Assembly (NCBI RefSeq): GCF_000746275.1 | Contig: NZ_KN050828.1 | Location: forward strand, 289,384-353,383 | Source: Thermopetrobacter sp. TC1 | GTDB lineage: Bacteria > Pseudomonadota > Alphaproteobacteria > Rhizobiales > Aestuariivirgaceae | Length of the DNA stretch: 64,000 nt | Reading direction: 5' to 3' | Part shown: positions 40,660-49,277 of the stretch, in pieces | Position numbering within the stretch: the first letter of the stretch is position 1 | Layout of the letters: each line of letters begins with the position of its first letter | Position numbers and translations under genes: made by a program | Notes under the pieces: model-generated | What the model was told of the DNA's origin: nothing | Database searches by the model: none | The model's input: only the letters and a program-made list of their open reading frames with translations

Positions 40660-42969
40660 TCAGAACCCCTTGAACGGATTGAGCCCGATGCCCTTGATCT
40701 GCTCGCCGAACTGGTCGAGCAGCTCGACCACGCGCTTGGAATCGGCGATGGAGACCTCCTCGAAGGAGACGCGCTCCGGCTCCAGCATCAGATTGCGCAG
40801 GGTCTCTTCCACCTTGCCGATGCGCTCCTTGGCGATGGCCGAGCCTTTCACGAAGTGGCACTGATAGTCATCGCCGGACTTGCAGCCCATCAGCATCACG
40901 CCGTCGTAGCCTTTCTCAAGCGCGTGCGACACCCACATGAGCGTCACCGAGCCGAGGCAGCGGACCGGGATGAAGCGCATGTACTTGTTGATTTCACGCC
41001 TGTTGATGCCGGCCATGTCAAGGGCGGGATAGGCATCGTTCTCACAGGCGAAAACCATGATGCGCGGTTTTTCGTCAAACGGATCGGGCTGCTCCACCGC
41101 CTCGATCATCTCCGCCACCATGTTGGGCGAATAGTTCTTGAACGAGATGGTGCGCACCGGGCAGGCGCCCATGCAGGTTCCGCAACGGCGGCAGCGCGAG
41201 GGATTGAGCTTGGGATATCCTTCCTCGTTCTCGTCGATGGCGCCGAAGGGACACTCCACCGTGCAGCGCCGGCACTTGGTGCAGATGTCCAGCCCGAAGT
41301 GCGGGTAGGAAAGATCGCCCACGCGCGGATGCGTGGCACGGCTTTCCTTGACGAGGTTGATGGCCTGCTTGGCCTTCAGCACGGCACCCGCCGCATCCTC
41401 CTTCGCTTCCGCCGTGGTCATGGGCTTGCGCACGGCACCGCAGACGTAGATGCCGGTGCGGCGCGTCTCATAGGGGAAGCAGATGTAATGGCTGTCGATG
41501 AAGCCATTGTAGAGGATGGGGATGTGCGGCCCCTGACGATACTGAAGGTTCAGGATGGGACCGCCAGGCAGCGGCGGGTTCTCCGGATCGCAATCCGGCG
41601 TGACCGCAGAAGCTTCCTCGCCGTCACCGGCGGCCTCGGCCTTCACCTCGTCGCCATCACCGGCCGGCTGGCCGTTGATGGTGATGGGCACGCGCGGATT
41701 GACGTCATCGCAGAGGAACTCGTTGCCTTTTTCGGCCATGGGCAGGTCCGGATTGGTGGAATTGGGCATCATGCCCGTCTGCACCACCACCGCATCCAGG
41801 CCGGTGAGCGTGGCCTCGCGCCCCAGGAGGAGATCATCAATGACGAGCTCCGGGCCCTCGGAGGCGGACTTGACCATGGCCTTCATGAAGACCACGCCCT
41901 TCTCCTGGGCCTCGCGATAGAGCTCCTCGGCCTGGCCATGGGCACGCAGGTTGTCATGCAGCACGTAGACCATGGCCGAGGGATCGGCATCCATCACCTG
42001 AATGGCCTGCTTGATGGCGATGCGGTCGGCCACGCCGGAGGTATAGGGCATGGCCTCGGATTCGCAGGGAATGATGATGGCGATGGTGTTGAGCTTCTTG
42101 CCCTCGTGCTCCAGGCCGTTCTTGAGCACTTCCTCAAAGTCGACGCCGGAGATGACGTTGCCGATCTTGCCCAGGCCATACTTTTCATAGGGCGTCATGT
42201 CGTCCGGCATGCGCCAGCCGGTGGCGACGACGATGGAACCGAAGACATCCTCCGTCTCGTTGCCGCCCTGAGAGAGGGTGACGGAGAACTCGCCCGGCTC
42301 GCCGCTGGTCTTGCTCACCAGCGTGTTGAGCATGACGGTGATCTTGTCGTTCTCCTCCACGGCCTTGATGATGTCCTCGATGGGATTGTCGATCAGGCCG
42401 CGATAGGGCGGACGGGAGGGGATGAGCTTGCTCCACTTCCGCGTCCAGCCGCCGAGCTGGTCGGTCTTCTCCACGAGGGTGACCTCATGGCCGGCGCGGG
42501 CCGCCTCAAGCGCGGCGGTGAGGCCGGAGATGCCGCCGCCGACGACAAGGATCTTCTCGGACTTCACCACGTTCTCGTGCGGCTCGGGCAGGTCGCAGGT
42601 GCGGGCCTGTGCGATGCCCATCAGCACGTTGTCCTTGGCGAAAGCCTGGGTATCCTCATCCTGAGGCGGCTGTGTCCAGGCCACCTGCTCGCGCAAATTG
42701 GCGCGGACAGTGGCGGCGCCGTCGAAATTGAAGCGGTCCGTCATCACGCGATGCGAACAGGCCGCCACCAGCACGCGGTTGACCTCGCCGTCCTTGACAT
42801 CCTTCTCGATGACGGCGCGCCCCTCGTCGGAGCAGAAAGCGGCATGCCGCTGGCACTTGGCCACCTGATACTGGTTGGCCACCGCCTGCTCCAGCTCGTC
42901 CATGTTGACGGCCTCGGCGATGCCGCAGCCCTCACACAGGTAAATTCCGATCTTGATGTCGTCCGACAT
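40660..42969 (-). CDS. qmoB: QmoB: HdrA-like flavoprotein with MvhD domain
   Basis: 769 residues. The N-terminus has 'YLCEGCGIAEAVN' and 'VLVAACSHRV', as in QmoB; a FAD-binding Rossmann motif 'ILVVGGGISGLTAALEAARA' lies near residue 145. Two ferredoxin motifs follow around residues 560-625 ('CTKCRRCTVECPFGA' and 'CRRCGTCMGACPVRT'). The last 130 residues are an MvhD-like domain ('IMVFACENDAYPALD', 'VRCLGSVTLMWV', 'GVMLMGCKSGDDYQCHF'). With QmoA it forms the electron-transfer partner of APS reductase. It lies five bases after qmoA. Confidence 0.92.
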   Translation of the reverse strand: MSDDIKIGIYLCEGCGIAEAVNMDELEQAVANQYQVAKCQRHAAFCSDEGRAVIEKDVKDGEVNRVLVAACSHRVMTDRFNFDGAATVRANLREQVAWTQPPQDEDTQAFAKDNVLMGIAQARTCDLPEPHENVVKSEKILVVGGGISGLTAALEAARAGHEVTLVEKTDQLGGWTRKWSKLIPSRPPYRGLIDNPIEDIIKAVEENDKITVMLNTLVSKTSGEPGEFSVTLSQGGNETEDVFGSIVVATGWRMPDDMTPYEKYGLGKIGNVISGVDFEEVLKNGLEHEGKKLNTIAIIIPCESEAMPYTSGVADRIAIKQAIQVMDADPSAMVYVLHDNLRAHGQAEELYREAQEKGVVFMKAMVKSASEGPELVIDDLLLGREATLTGLDAVVVQTGMMPNSTNPDLPMAEKGNEFLCDDVNPRVPITINGQPAGDGDEVKAEAAGDGEEASAVTPDCDPENPPLPGGPILNLQYRQGPHIPILYNGFIDSHYICFPYETRRTGIYVCGAVRKPMTTAEAKEDAAGAVLKAKQAINLVKESRATHPRVGDLSYPHFGLDICTKCRRCTVECPFGAIDENEEGYPKLNPSRCRRCGTCMGACPVRTISFKNYSPNMVAEMIEAVEQPDPFDEKPRIMVFACENDAYPALDMAGINRREINKYMRFIPVRCLGSVTLMWVSHALEKGYDGVMLMGCKSGDDYQCHFVKGSAIAKERIGKVEETLRNLMLEPERVSFEEVSIADSKRVVELLDQFGEQIKGIGLNPFKGF

Positions 42970-42974
42970 TGTCC

Positions 42975-44243
42975 TTACCTGGCTCCCACTGCCTGAATTG
43001 CCTTCAATGCCGCCGCCGTGCCCGACATGGTGGACAGCGCCACGTCAAAGGGACCGGCCGCAACGCCGCAGGAGAACTGACCGCCGTCCTCGCCCTCCAG
43101 CGCGAGCACGAAGCCGTCCTCGTCCTTGACGACGTCGCCCTTGATATCCACTCCCTTCGCCTCGGGTTCCATGCCGGTGGCCAGCACGACGAGATCGTAG
43201 CTCTCGCAGTAGAGCTCACGATCGATCGTGCGCTCGCCCTTCACATAGGGGCGGCCATCCTCGCCGAGGCCGATTTCGGCGGGCTTGGACTTGATGAACT
43301 TCAGACGCGGATCAACCTTCAGGCGCTCGTAGAAGGTCTGCATCTTGTCGTGAGCGCGGATGTCTATGTAGTACATGTGCACTTCCGCGTCCTCGTACTG
43401 CTCCAGCACATAGGCGGCGTGCTTTAGCGACGCCAGACAGCAAATCATGGAGCAGTAGGGGAGATGGTTGACGTCGCGCGAGCCCGCGCACTGAATGAGC
43501 GCCACCTTCTTGGCCGGCTCGCCGTTGGACGGACGCACCACCTTGCCGCCGGTGGGGCCGTCATGATTGGCCAGGCGCTCCATCTCCACGTTGTTGATGA
43601 TGTCCGGGCTGGAATCGTAGTGATAGGTTTCCAGCTTGCGGGCATCATAGGGACGCCAGCCCGTGGCCCAGACAATGGCGCCGGCGTTGATGGTGACCTC
43701 TTCCTCCTCCTCGGAGAAATCAACGGCGCCGTATTTGCAGGCCTCCTCGATGCGCTTCTGATCATCGGTGCCTTTCACGACCGGATCGATGACATAGCGC
43801 ATCGGCCAGGCATGCTCATGGGGCAGGCGCGCGGCCTTCACCTTGCTCATGCCGTAGTTGTAGGGATCGTCGATCTCGGTCTCGCACACCTTGCCGCATT
43901 CGCCGCAGGCGGTGCACTTCTCATTGACGAAGCGGGGCAGCTTCTTCGCCGTGATGGTGTAGTTGCCCTTCTCGCCATCCACGGCCACCACCTCGTGCAT
44001 GGTCAGCACCTTCACCCGCGGATTCTTGCGCAGGCGCTGATAGTTGATCTCCAGGCCGCAGGTGGGATGGCAGAATTTCGGGAAATACCTGTTGAGACGG
44101 GTCACGCGCCCGCCCAGGGCCGGCTCCTTCTCGATCAGGATGACGTCGTAGCCGGTCTCGGCGGCTTCCAGCGCCGCCGTCAGCCCCGCAATGCCGCCAC
44201 CGATGACGGCAATGGTCTGGCTGTGCGGTCCGTCCTGTGCCAT
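42975..44243 (-). CDS. qmoA: QmoA: HdrA-like flavoprotein
   Basis: 422 residues. FAD site 'AVIGGGIAGLTAALEAAE' (GGGIAG at 15-20). One [4Fe-4S] motif is at Cys109, 112, 115 and 119 ('CTACGECGKVC'). The HdrA-type cysteine segment 'QCAGSRDVNHLPYCSMICC' is present. In sulfate reducers QmoA and QmoB pass electrons between quinol or other donors and APS reductase; in sulfur oxidisers the flow is expected to reverse. GAAGAGGG lies just before the ATG at 44243. The frame stays open 202 codons upstream, but that extension has no family similarity. It heads the operon and is divergent from sat. Confidence 0.92.
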   Translation of the reverse strand: MAQDGPHSQTIAVIGGGIAGLTAALEAAETGYDVILIEKEPALGGRVTRLNRYFPKFCHPTCGLEINYQRLRKNPRVKVLTMHEVVAVDGEKGNYTITAKKLPRFVNEKCTACGECGKVCETEIDDPYNYGMSKVKAARLPHEHAWPMRYVIDPVVKGTDDQKRIEEACKYGAVDFSEEEEEVTINAGAIVWATGWRPYDARKLETYHYDSSPDIINNVEMERLANHDGPTGGKVVRPSNGEPAKKVALIQCAGSRDVNHLPYCSMICCLASLKHAAYVLEQYEDAEVHMYYIDIRAHDKMQTFYERLKVDPRLKFIKSKPAEIGLGEDGRPYVKGERTIDRELYCESYDLVVLATGMEPEAKGVDIKGDVVKDEDGFVLALEGEDGGQFSCGVAAGPFDVALSTMSGTAAALKAIQAVGAR

Positions 44244-45170
44244 GGTCCCTCTTCTTTCCACAAAGGTCATGAACGGGTTGAGCTCACACTCCGCAACGCG
44301 CCCCGCGGCACTTGGCCGCACCGGCACGCCCGAAGATCGGGCTTTGCTTTGCGTCCGCCACCTGTTTAGCGAAGCCTGCGCGAACGAGAAGGGGCAAAAT
44401 GACACAGGGGAAAGCGCATAACACGGGCGCGGCCCGTTCATGCCGCGCTTAGATGACAGGCTCAGCCTTGCGCGCGCAGACGGAACCGAAACGGATGATG
44501 GATGGTGATCCCTGTCGTATCCGTGTGCCCCGTCCCCTCCGTCATTTCTGTCTTGCGCATGCTCGCATACTGCTTGTTGCATGCGCGTGGCCATCCCTCG
44601 GTAAAACCGGCCTCTTTTTCCCTGAGCGCCCTGCAAAGAGCGCGGTTCGAAAAGAGGCTTTTTAATGCGGACGGCCGTCTTCTCATCCTGTGCCGGGCTG
44701 AAGTTCCGGATCTCCCTCCTGTTCCGGCATGGTGCCCGGCACGGGCCTCCCTCTTCTCGTCCGCACCCGGCTTTAAAGGCCTTAAAGAGCCGCATGACGC
44801 CCGCGATGTTGCTCTTCAGGCCCGCAAACCGGACGGACGCCGATCCCATATACCCTGCCTTGGCCTTCGGGAAAAGGGGACATATTCATTGATGCGCATT
44901 TTTTTATAAATCGGTATGGAGATTCGTCGCATCCGGTGGTATCTCCAAGCCGGTCCTGCATGAGGGGCAGGCCGGCGCAGCCGTTCGGCACAGGAATTGG
45001 TGCCGGCCAGAACGCAAGGCTTCGGCGGGGGTCAAGGAGGGGACGAAAACGTCCATGCATCGCCTAGCAAGCACCCGCCCGAGAGAGGCCTGACCGCATA
45101 TGGCCGCAGCAGGCCCGGATATTGCGGGCAGGCCCGCACGATCATGACACTGCAAGAGGGAGACGATCAC
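44244..45170. other. Divergent qmoA/sat intergenic region, 927 bases
   Basis: It separates qmoA (minus) and sat (plus). I found no protein gene, aprBA remnant or tRNA. It has a terminator-like hairpin at 44610-44663 and an AT-rich patch near 44880-44915 (CATATTCAT and a run of seven Ts followed by ATAAA) that may include a promoter. The length, long for this compact window, leaves room for a regulatory leader or an unannotated small RNA. Confidence 0.55.
44610..44663 (+). terminator. Terminator-like hairpin inside the qmoA/sat intergenic region
   Basis: GCCTCTTTT (44610-44618) pairs perfectly with AAAAGAGGC (44650-44658), followed directly by TTTTT on the plus strand. It lies about 510 bases before sat with no gene in front of it, so it would end a short transcript or attenuate a long sat leader. 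On the minus strand the stem is followed by CCGGTTTTACC, a weaker signal. Confidence 0.55.
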
Positions 45171-46361
45171 ATGTCGAAGCTTGTTCCACCGCACGGCTCC
45201 GATGAGGTGATGCCGCTGCTCATTCCGGAAGTGGAGCGCAAGGCCGAGCTGGAGCGCGCCCAGCACCTGAAGCAGGTGCCGGTGAGCTCGCGGGAGGTGT
45301 CGGACATCTCCATGTTCGCCATGGGCGCCTACACGCCCCTTACCGGCTTCATGACCCGTGACGACTGGAAGGGCGTGTGCGAGGACATGAAGATGACGGA
45401 CGGCCTGTTCTGGCCGATCCCGATTACCTGCCCGGTGGACAAGGACATCGCCGATTCCATTTCCGAGGGCGAGGAGATCGCGCTCGTGGATCCGGAGACC
45501 AACACCATCATGGCCATCATGGAGGTCTCCGAGAAATACGTGATGTCCGAGGAGGACAAGAAGTTCGAGTGCCAGCACGTGTTCCGCACCACGGACATGG
45601 AGCACCCGGGCGTGCAGAAGGTGATGGGCCAGGGCGAGGTGAACCTGGCCGGCAAGGTGCGGGCGCTGTCGGAAGGCATTTATGCCGAGAAGTACAAGGA
45701 CCTGTTCATTCGCCCGGCGGAATCGCGCGCCATGTTCCTGGAGCGTGGCTGGTCAAAGGTGGCGGCGTTCCAGACGCGCAACCCGATGCACCGCTCGCAT
45801 GAGTATCTGGCCAAGCTGGCGGTGGAGACGCTAGACGGCGTGTTCATTCACCAGGTGCTGGGCAAGCTGAAGCCCGGTGACATTCCGGCCGAGATCCGCA
45901 CCAAGGCCATTCAGGCAATGATCGACAACTACTTCGTGCCGGGCACGGTGATCCAGGCGGGTTATCCCATCGAGATGCGCTACGCCGGTCCGCGCGAGGC
46001 GCTGCTGCATGCGGTGATCCGTCAGAACTTCGGCTGCTCGCACCTGATCGTGGGCCGCGACCATGCCGGCGTGGGCGACTACTACGGCCCGTTCGATGCC
46101 CAGCACATCTTCGACGAGCTGTGGGAGGGCGCGCTGATCACCAAGCCGTTCAAGGTGGACATCACCTTCTACTGCAAGAAGTGCATGGGCATGGCCTCCG
46201 GCAAGACCTGCCCGCACGGCAAGGAGGACCGCGTGCTCATCTCCGGCACCGAGCAGCGCCGTCGTCTGGCCGCGGGCGAGGACATCCCGCCGGAGTTCTC
46301 GCGGCCGGAGGTGGTGAAGATCCTGCAGGAGTACTACGCCTCGCTGAAGAACGAGAGCTGA
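45171..46361 (+). CDS. sat: ATP sulfurylase (dissimilatory type, sulfate adenylyltransferase)
   Basis: 396 residues, without an APS-kinase domain. It interconverts ATP + sulfate and APS + pyrophosphate. Active-site motifs are '[13 protein letters not shown]' near residue 200 and '[12 protein letters not shown]' near 295. The zinc-binding segment '[16 protein letters not shown]' near 328-343 is typical of the dissimilatory enzymes of sulfur oxidisers and sulfate reducers. GAGGGAG about eight bases before the ATG at 45171 decides the start; a longer form from 45144 is possible. It is divergent from qmoA and ends with its own terminator. Oxidative use (ATP formation from APS) is inferred from context. 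Confidence 0.95.
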   Translation: MSKLVPPHGSDEVMPLLIPEVERKAELERAQHLKQVPVSSREVSDISMFAMGAYTPLTGFMTRDDWKGVCEDMKMTDGLFWPIPITCPVDKDIADSISEGEEIALVDPETNTIMAIMEVSEKYVMSEEDKKFECQHVFRTTDMEHPGVQKVMGQGEVNLAGKVRALSEGIYAEKYKDLFIRPAESRAMFLERGWSKVAAFQTRNPMHRSHEYLAKLAVETLDGVFIHQVLGKLKPGDIPAEIRTKAIQAMIDNYFVPGTVIQAGYPIEMRYAGPREALLHAVIRQNFGCSHLIVGRDHAGVGDYYGPFDAQHIFDELWEGALITKPFKVDITFYCKKCMGMASGKTCPHGKEDRVLISGTEQRRRLAAGEDIPPEFSRPEVVKILQEYYASLKNES

Positions 46362-46391
46362 CACCTTCCTGCAAAAGGACAAACATCAAGT

Positions 46392-46419
46392 GGCCGGGGT
46401 CTGATGCCCCGGCCTTTTT
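46392..46419 (+). terminator. Rho-independent terminator of sat
   Basis: GGCCGGGG (46392-46399) and CCCCGGCC (46407-46414) form a perfect stem around TCTGATG, followed by TTTTT; it begins 31 bases after the stop codon. Confidence 0.88.
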
Positions 46420-46455
46420 CTTGGATTTATAGTCCGTCACATGGCCGTTTATCGC

Positions 46456-47037
46456 TCAGCCGCGCAAACCCCGGAAGGGACGCAGAACGCGGGCGCTGGC
46501 GGCGAGGCGCTTGAGCTTGCGGGCGAAAATGCGCCGCTCCTTGGGGGTCAGCGCACGAATGCAGGTATCGGCCAGATCGATGACGTGCCGGCGGGCGATA
46601 AGATCGGCACGGCGCAGGTCTTTCATGAGGGCGGCGTAGGCCTGTTCGTCCAGGCTGCCATCCTTCAGCAGTTCCACCAGGCGCAAGCGCAGGCGTGCCA
46701 CTTCCGCATAGGCCTTGCGCACCTGTTCGCGATGGGGGGTGAGCTTCTGCATCAGAGCCTTTTTGCGCTCAGGCGGCAAAACACGCAGGGTGGCCCAGGT
46801 GGCGCGCACGAGAAGGCCGGGGCGGCCGGCAAGAAGCTGGCGCATGTTTTCCGGCAGGCGATTGTGGCGCATGGCCATGCGCTCCATCCATGCCGGCGGC
46901 TTTTCGGCATAATGCATGTAGAGCATGGCGCCGAAGGCCCCGGCGATGAGCAGATTCACGGCCAGGGAAACAAACAGGATCACATAGAGCCAGGGGGGCG
47001 CTGAGCGCCCGCCTTTGGTTTCCTGCGTTGTGCTCAT
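46456..47037 (-). CDS. Periplasmic heavy-metal-sensor (Metal_resist/CpxP-like) protein
   Basis: 193 residues. One N-terminal membrane anchor (about residues 17-41) is followed by a helical, Arg/Lys-rich periplasmic domain with 'WATLRVLPPERKKALMQKL' and 'RDLRR'-type turns ('MKDLRRADLIARRHVIDLA'). This is the pattern of the Spy/CpxP/CnrX-related metal-resistance sensors. It overlaps the anti-sigma-like gene by four bases (ATGA) and is the last gene of the ECF operon, so it most likely feeds a periplasmic signal to the anti-sigma protein. Which metal, if any, it binds cannot be read here. Confidence 0.75.
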   Translation of the reverse strand: MSTTQETKGGRSAPPWLYVILFVSLAVNLLIAGAFGAMLYMHYAEKPPAWMERMAMRHNRLPENMRQLLAGRPGLLVRATWATLRVLPPERKKALMQKLTPHREQVRKAYAEVARLRLRLVELLKDGSLDEQAYAALMKDLRRADLIARRHVIDLADTCIRALTPKERRIFARKLKRLAASARVLRPFRGLRG

Positions 47038-47636
47038 TGCATCAGTCCTGCCAAATCTTCATCATCCAGCGCTGCCAGGAGGACGGGATCGTCGGGAATG
47101 TCCTCCCGTGCGGTCAGGCCGGCGAGCACGGTGGTGGCAATGGGCGTGGCGGAAAGCTGCGCGCCAACGTAAATCCCGGTAATAAGCGCGGCCAGCATCA
47201 CCGTGGCGGCGATCCAGCGCAAACGGTAAAGGGGCGCATTATCGTTGGCCGCTTCCCTTGCCGCCCTTTGCCGGCGCGTGTTTGCAGGGCGCGCCCTTTC
47301 GCCCCTGGCCAGGGATGGCCGCCTTTGCGGGAAGGCGAGGGGCGCAGGGGCACTTTTGCGCGCATCGCTGTGTTTTGCATGACTTTCCGCCTCATCATTG
47401 CCCGGAGAAGAAATCCCGGCCTGACCAAGAATGGTGTCCATTAAGGCCTCTTCCTGCCCGGGATCGGGGGCGGCATGATCCAGCACGTTCTCCAGCGCGC
47501 GAAACTCCTCCCACAAGTGGCGGGCCTCGGGATCCCTGGCGCACAGGCGCAAGGCCTCCTCGCGGGCCGCACGCGGCCAGCGATCCGGCTCCGCCCCGTG
47601 TGCCTCCAGCAATCTTTCAAAGACGCTTCTGTCCAT
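47034..47636 (-). CDS. Membrane anti-sigma-factor-like protein
   Basis: 200 residues. The N-terminal helical part ('VFERLLEAHGAEPDRWPRAA', 'ARHLWEEFRALENVLDHA') is a pattern often found directly downstream of ECF sigma genes in alphaproteobacteria. A Pro/Arg/Ala-rich linker leads to one transmembrane helix near residues 141-163, and a short acidic tail lies outside. No HxxxCxxC zinc motif is present, so it is not a ZAS-type anti-sigma factor. It lies nine bases after the sigma gene and overlaps the sensor gene. Assignment rests on context and topology. Confidence 0.7.
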   Translation of the reverse strand: MDRSVFERLLEAHGAEPDRWPRAAREEALRLCARDPEARHLWEEFRALENVLDHAAPDPGQEEALMDTILGQAGISSPGNDEAESHAKHSDARKSAPAPLAFPQRRPSLARGERARPANTRRQRAAREAANDNAPLYRLRWIAATVMLAALITGIYVGAQLSATPIATTVLAGLTAREDIPDDPVLLAALDDEDLAGLMQ

Positions 47637-47645
47637 CTCTCAACC

Positions 47646-48245
47646 TCAATTCCCCGCCCCCGTATCGTTCTCTCTGTCCAGGAGTTCCGCAATCTCGTCG
47701 GCCAGTGCCTTGCGCAGGCTGCGTCTTGCCCGGGCGAGAAGCGATTCCACCGCCTCGACCGAGACGTTCATCATCCGCGCGATCTCGCCATTCGAGTAGC
47801 CCAGATCGTGCGAAAGGGTAAGGGCCTGTCTTTGCCGCTCCGGCAGGCGGGCCACCGCCGCCCGCACCTTGCGGGCGCGATCACTGTCCATGGCCTGTCG
47901 CTCCGGGTCCGGGGCGTTTTCGTCCGGCATGAGCTCGCTCAAGTCCTCGGCCTGACGTGTCTTGTTGCGGCGGATCCGGTCAATGGCGGCGTTGACGGCA
48001 ACACGGTGAAGCCAGGCGGGAAAGCGGCCGTCACCGGCGCGATAGCGCTGCGGCTCGTTCCAGATGCGCAGGAAGACATCCTGGACCAGATCATCAGCCT
48101 CCGCATCGCCCAGCATGCGCCAGGCCACGGCGCGAACGCTGCCGATATGCCGCTTGAGAAGAATGCGGAACGCCGACGCATCCCGGTCCTGAGCAATGCG
48201 ACGCATCAGCGCCTCATCCGGCACATCCGCCAGGGAATCTTTCAT
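47646..48245 (-). CDS. ECF-family RNA polymerase sigma factor
   Basis: 199 residues. Region 2 is 'DDLVQDVFLRIWNEPQRYR' with 'FPAWLHRVAVNAAIDRIRR'; region 4 is 'RLPERQRQALTLSHDLGYSN' followed by 'IARMMNVSVEAVESLLARAR', a typical helix-turn-helix for the -35 element. The start at 48245 matches family N-termini ('PDEALMRRIAQDRDASAF'); a 52-codon in-frame extension lacks similarity. A perfect hairpin (GCTCCC-TTTT-GGGAGC on the transcript) lies 24-39 bases before the start. The operon is sigma factor, anti-sigma-like protein, then sensor. Confidence 0.92.
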   Translation of the reverse strand: MKDSLADVPDEALMRRIAQDRDASAFRILLKRHIGSVRAVAWRMLGDAEADDLVQDVFLRIWNEPQRYRAGDGRFPAWLHRVAVNAAIDRIRRNKTRQAEDLSELMPDENAPDPERQAMDSDRARKVRAAVARLPERQRQALTLSHDLGYSNGEIARMMNVSVEAVESLLARARRSLRKALADEIAELLDRENDTGAGN

Positions 48246-48454
48246 GCCGTCGTTCGCTCCGCGCCTTTGCTCCCAAAAGGGAGCCGAGCTCGCAGCCTGC
48301 TTGCCGGTTTCCGCCAGGGGCATGCCCGGGCCCTTCCTTTCCGCTCCATCATGACCCATTCGGGGCGGAGGGAAAAGGATGGATCGGCCTTTTCCCTCCA
48401 ATAGCCCGTTGCAAAGGGGCGGGGTGTGGTCTCCCCGCGCCGAGAGAAGGGCGA

Positions 48455-49069
48455 TCAGTGAGCCGGACCGGCGCCCTCACCCTTCATCATGCCACCCGGC
48501 ATGCCACCCGGCATTCCGCCAGGCATGCCGCTGTCGTTCATCATGCCGCCCTGGTTCATCATCCGGTTCATCATGCGCATCATCATCTTGCGCATGCGCT
48601 TCATTTGACCGGCGCGCATCATGGCCATGCGCCGCTTGAGCGTGGCGATCTCCTTTTTGTCCAGACGGCCATCCCCATTGAGATCGGCGCGATTGAACCG
48701 CTGCATCTGCGCCTTGCGGAACTCATCGGCGGTGATCACACCATCCCCATCGGCATCAAGGCGGGAAAGCATGCGATAGCGCAGGCGATATTTCTTGCGC
48801 TCCAGCTTCCTGGTCACAGCGCTGTCGATCTCGGCGACGGTAACCTTGCCATTGCCATCGGCATCAAGGCGGGCGAAACGCTTGCCCTTGCCGGCAGCGA
48901 ACTCTTCCCTGGTGATCACACCATCGCCATTGGCATCCAGCTTCTTCAGCATGATGGCGCCGGCATGCGGCCCCCTGCCATCATGGGCCTGGGCTGCGCC
49001 AACACCGGCGGCAACAATGCCCGCTATCAGAGACATTCCGACGATCTTGCGCACATGGTTCAGCTTCAT
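48455..49069 (-). CDS. Secreted EF-hand protein with Met/Gly-rich tail
   Basis: 204 residues. A signal peptide (ending 'GVGAAQAHD') is followed by four EF-hand loops: DANGDGVITREE, DADGNGKVTVAE, DADGDGVITADE and DLNGDGRLDKKE, each a complete 12-residue Ca2+ loop. The C-terminus is a Met/Arg-rich helix ('MKRMRKMMMRMMNRMMNQGG') ending in three tandem PGGM units. Met-rich segments often bind Cu(I); that is inference here. GGAGAGAAG precedes the ATG at 49069. It lies upstream of the ECF operon in the same direction, with a 6-bp GC hairpin in the 209-base gap at 48419-48438. Confidence 0.82.
   Translation of the reverse strand: MKLNHVRKIVGMSLIAGIVAAGVGAAQAHDGRGPHAGAIMLKKLDANGDGVITREEFAAGKGKRFARLDADGNGKVTVAEIDSAVTRKLERKKYRLRYRMLSRLDADGDGVITADEFRKAQMQRFNRADLNGDGRLDKKEIATLKRRMAMMRAGQMKRMRKMMMRMMNRMMNQGGMMNDSGMPGGMPGGMPGGMMKGEGAGPAH
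48487..48528. repeat. Tandem 12-base coding repeat (PGGM units)
   Basis: Three to four copies of a degenerate 12-base unit (CATGCCACCCGG) encode the Pro-Gly-Gly-Met repeats at the C-terminus of the EF-hand protein. It is a coding minisatellite and may vary in copy number. Confidence 0.7.
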
Positions 49070-49226
49070 GGTCTTCTCTCCTGAACGGTTCATATTGGTT
49101 CCAGCCCCGCAGCGATGAGACGGCCTTTGGCCTGCCTCGCCCTTTCACTACGCAGAGGCCGGGAGAATTCCGTCGCAGGCAGAAAAAATGCGCCGTGATT
49201 TCACGAGCGCACGGATTGCGCATATG

Positions 49227-49252
49227 AAAAAGGCCCGGCACCGTGCCGGGCC
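49227..49252 (-). terminator. Rho-independent terminator of the His/Asp/Gly-rich gene
   Basis: GGCCCGGCA (49232-49240) pairs with TGCCGGGCC (49244-49252); on the minus strand it is followed by TTTTT, 26 bases after the stop codon. Confidence 0.8.
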
Positions 49253-49277
49253 CGCCTTGGAGGAAATGTATCCAGTC

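Noticed and set aside
40630-42996. A 788-codon open frame opposite qmoB
   Set aside because: It is the antisense shadow of a clearly recognised qmoB; residues show no domain.
44244-44849. A 202-codon N-terminal extension of qmoA
   Set aside because: Its composition is not protein-like and no QmoA has such a domain; the ATG at 44243 with an SD fits the family.
44244-45170. Possible remnant of aprBA between qmoA and sat
   Set aside because: No segment in any frame resembled APS reductase alpha or beta motifs.
48487-48528. Short regular repeats that might suggest a CRISPR array
   Set aside because: They are 12-base coding repeats (PGGM) inside an EF-hand gene, with no spacers.
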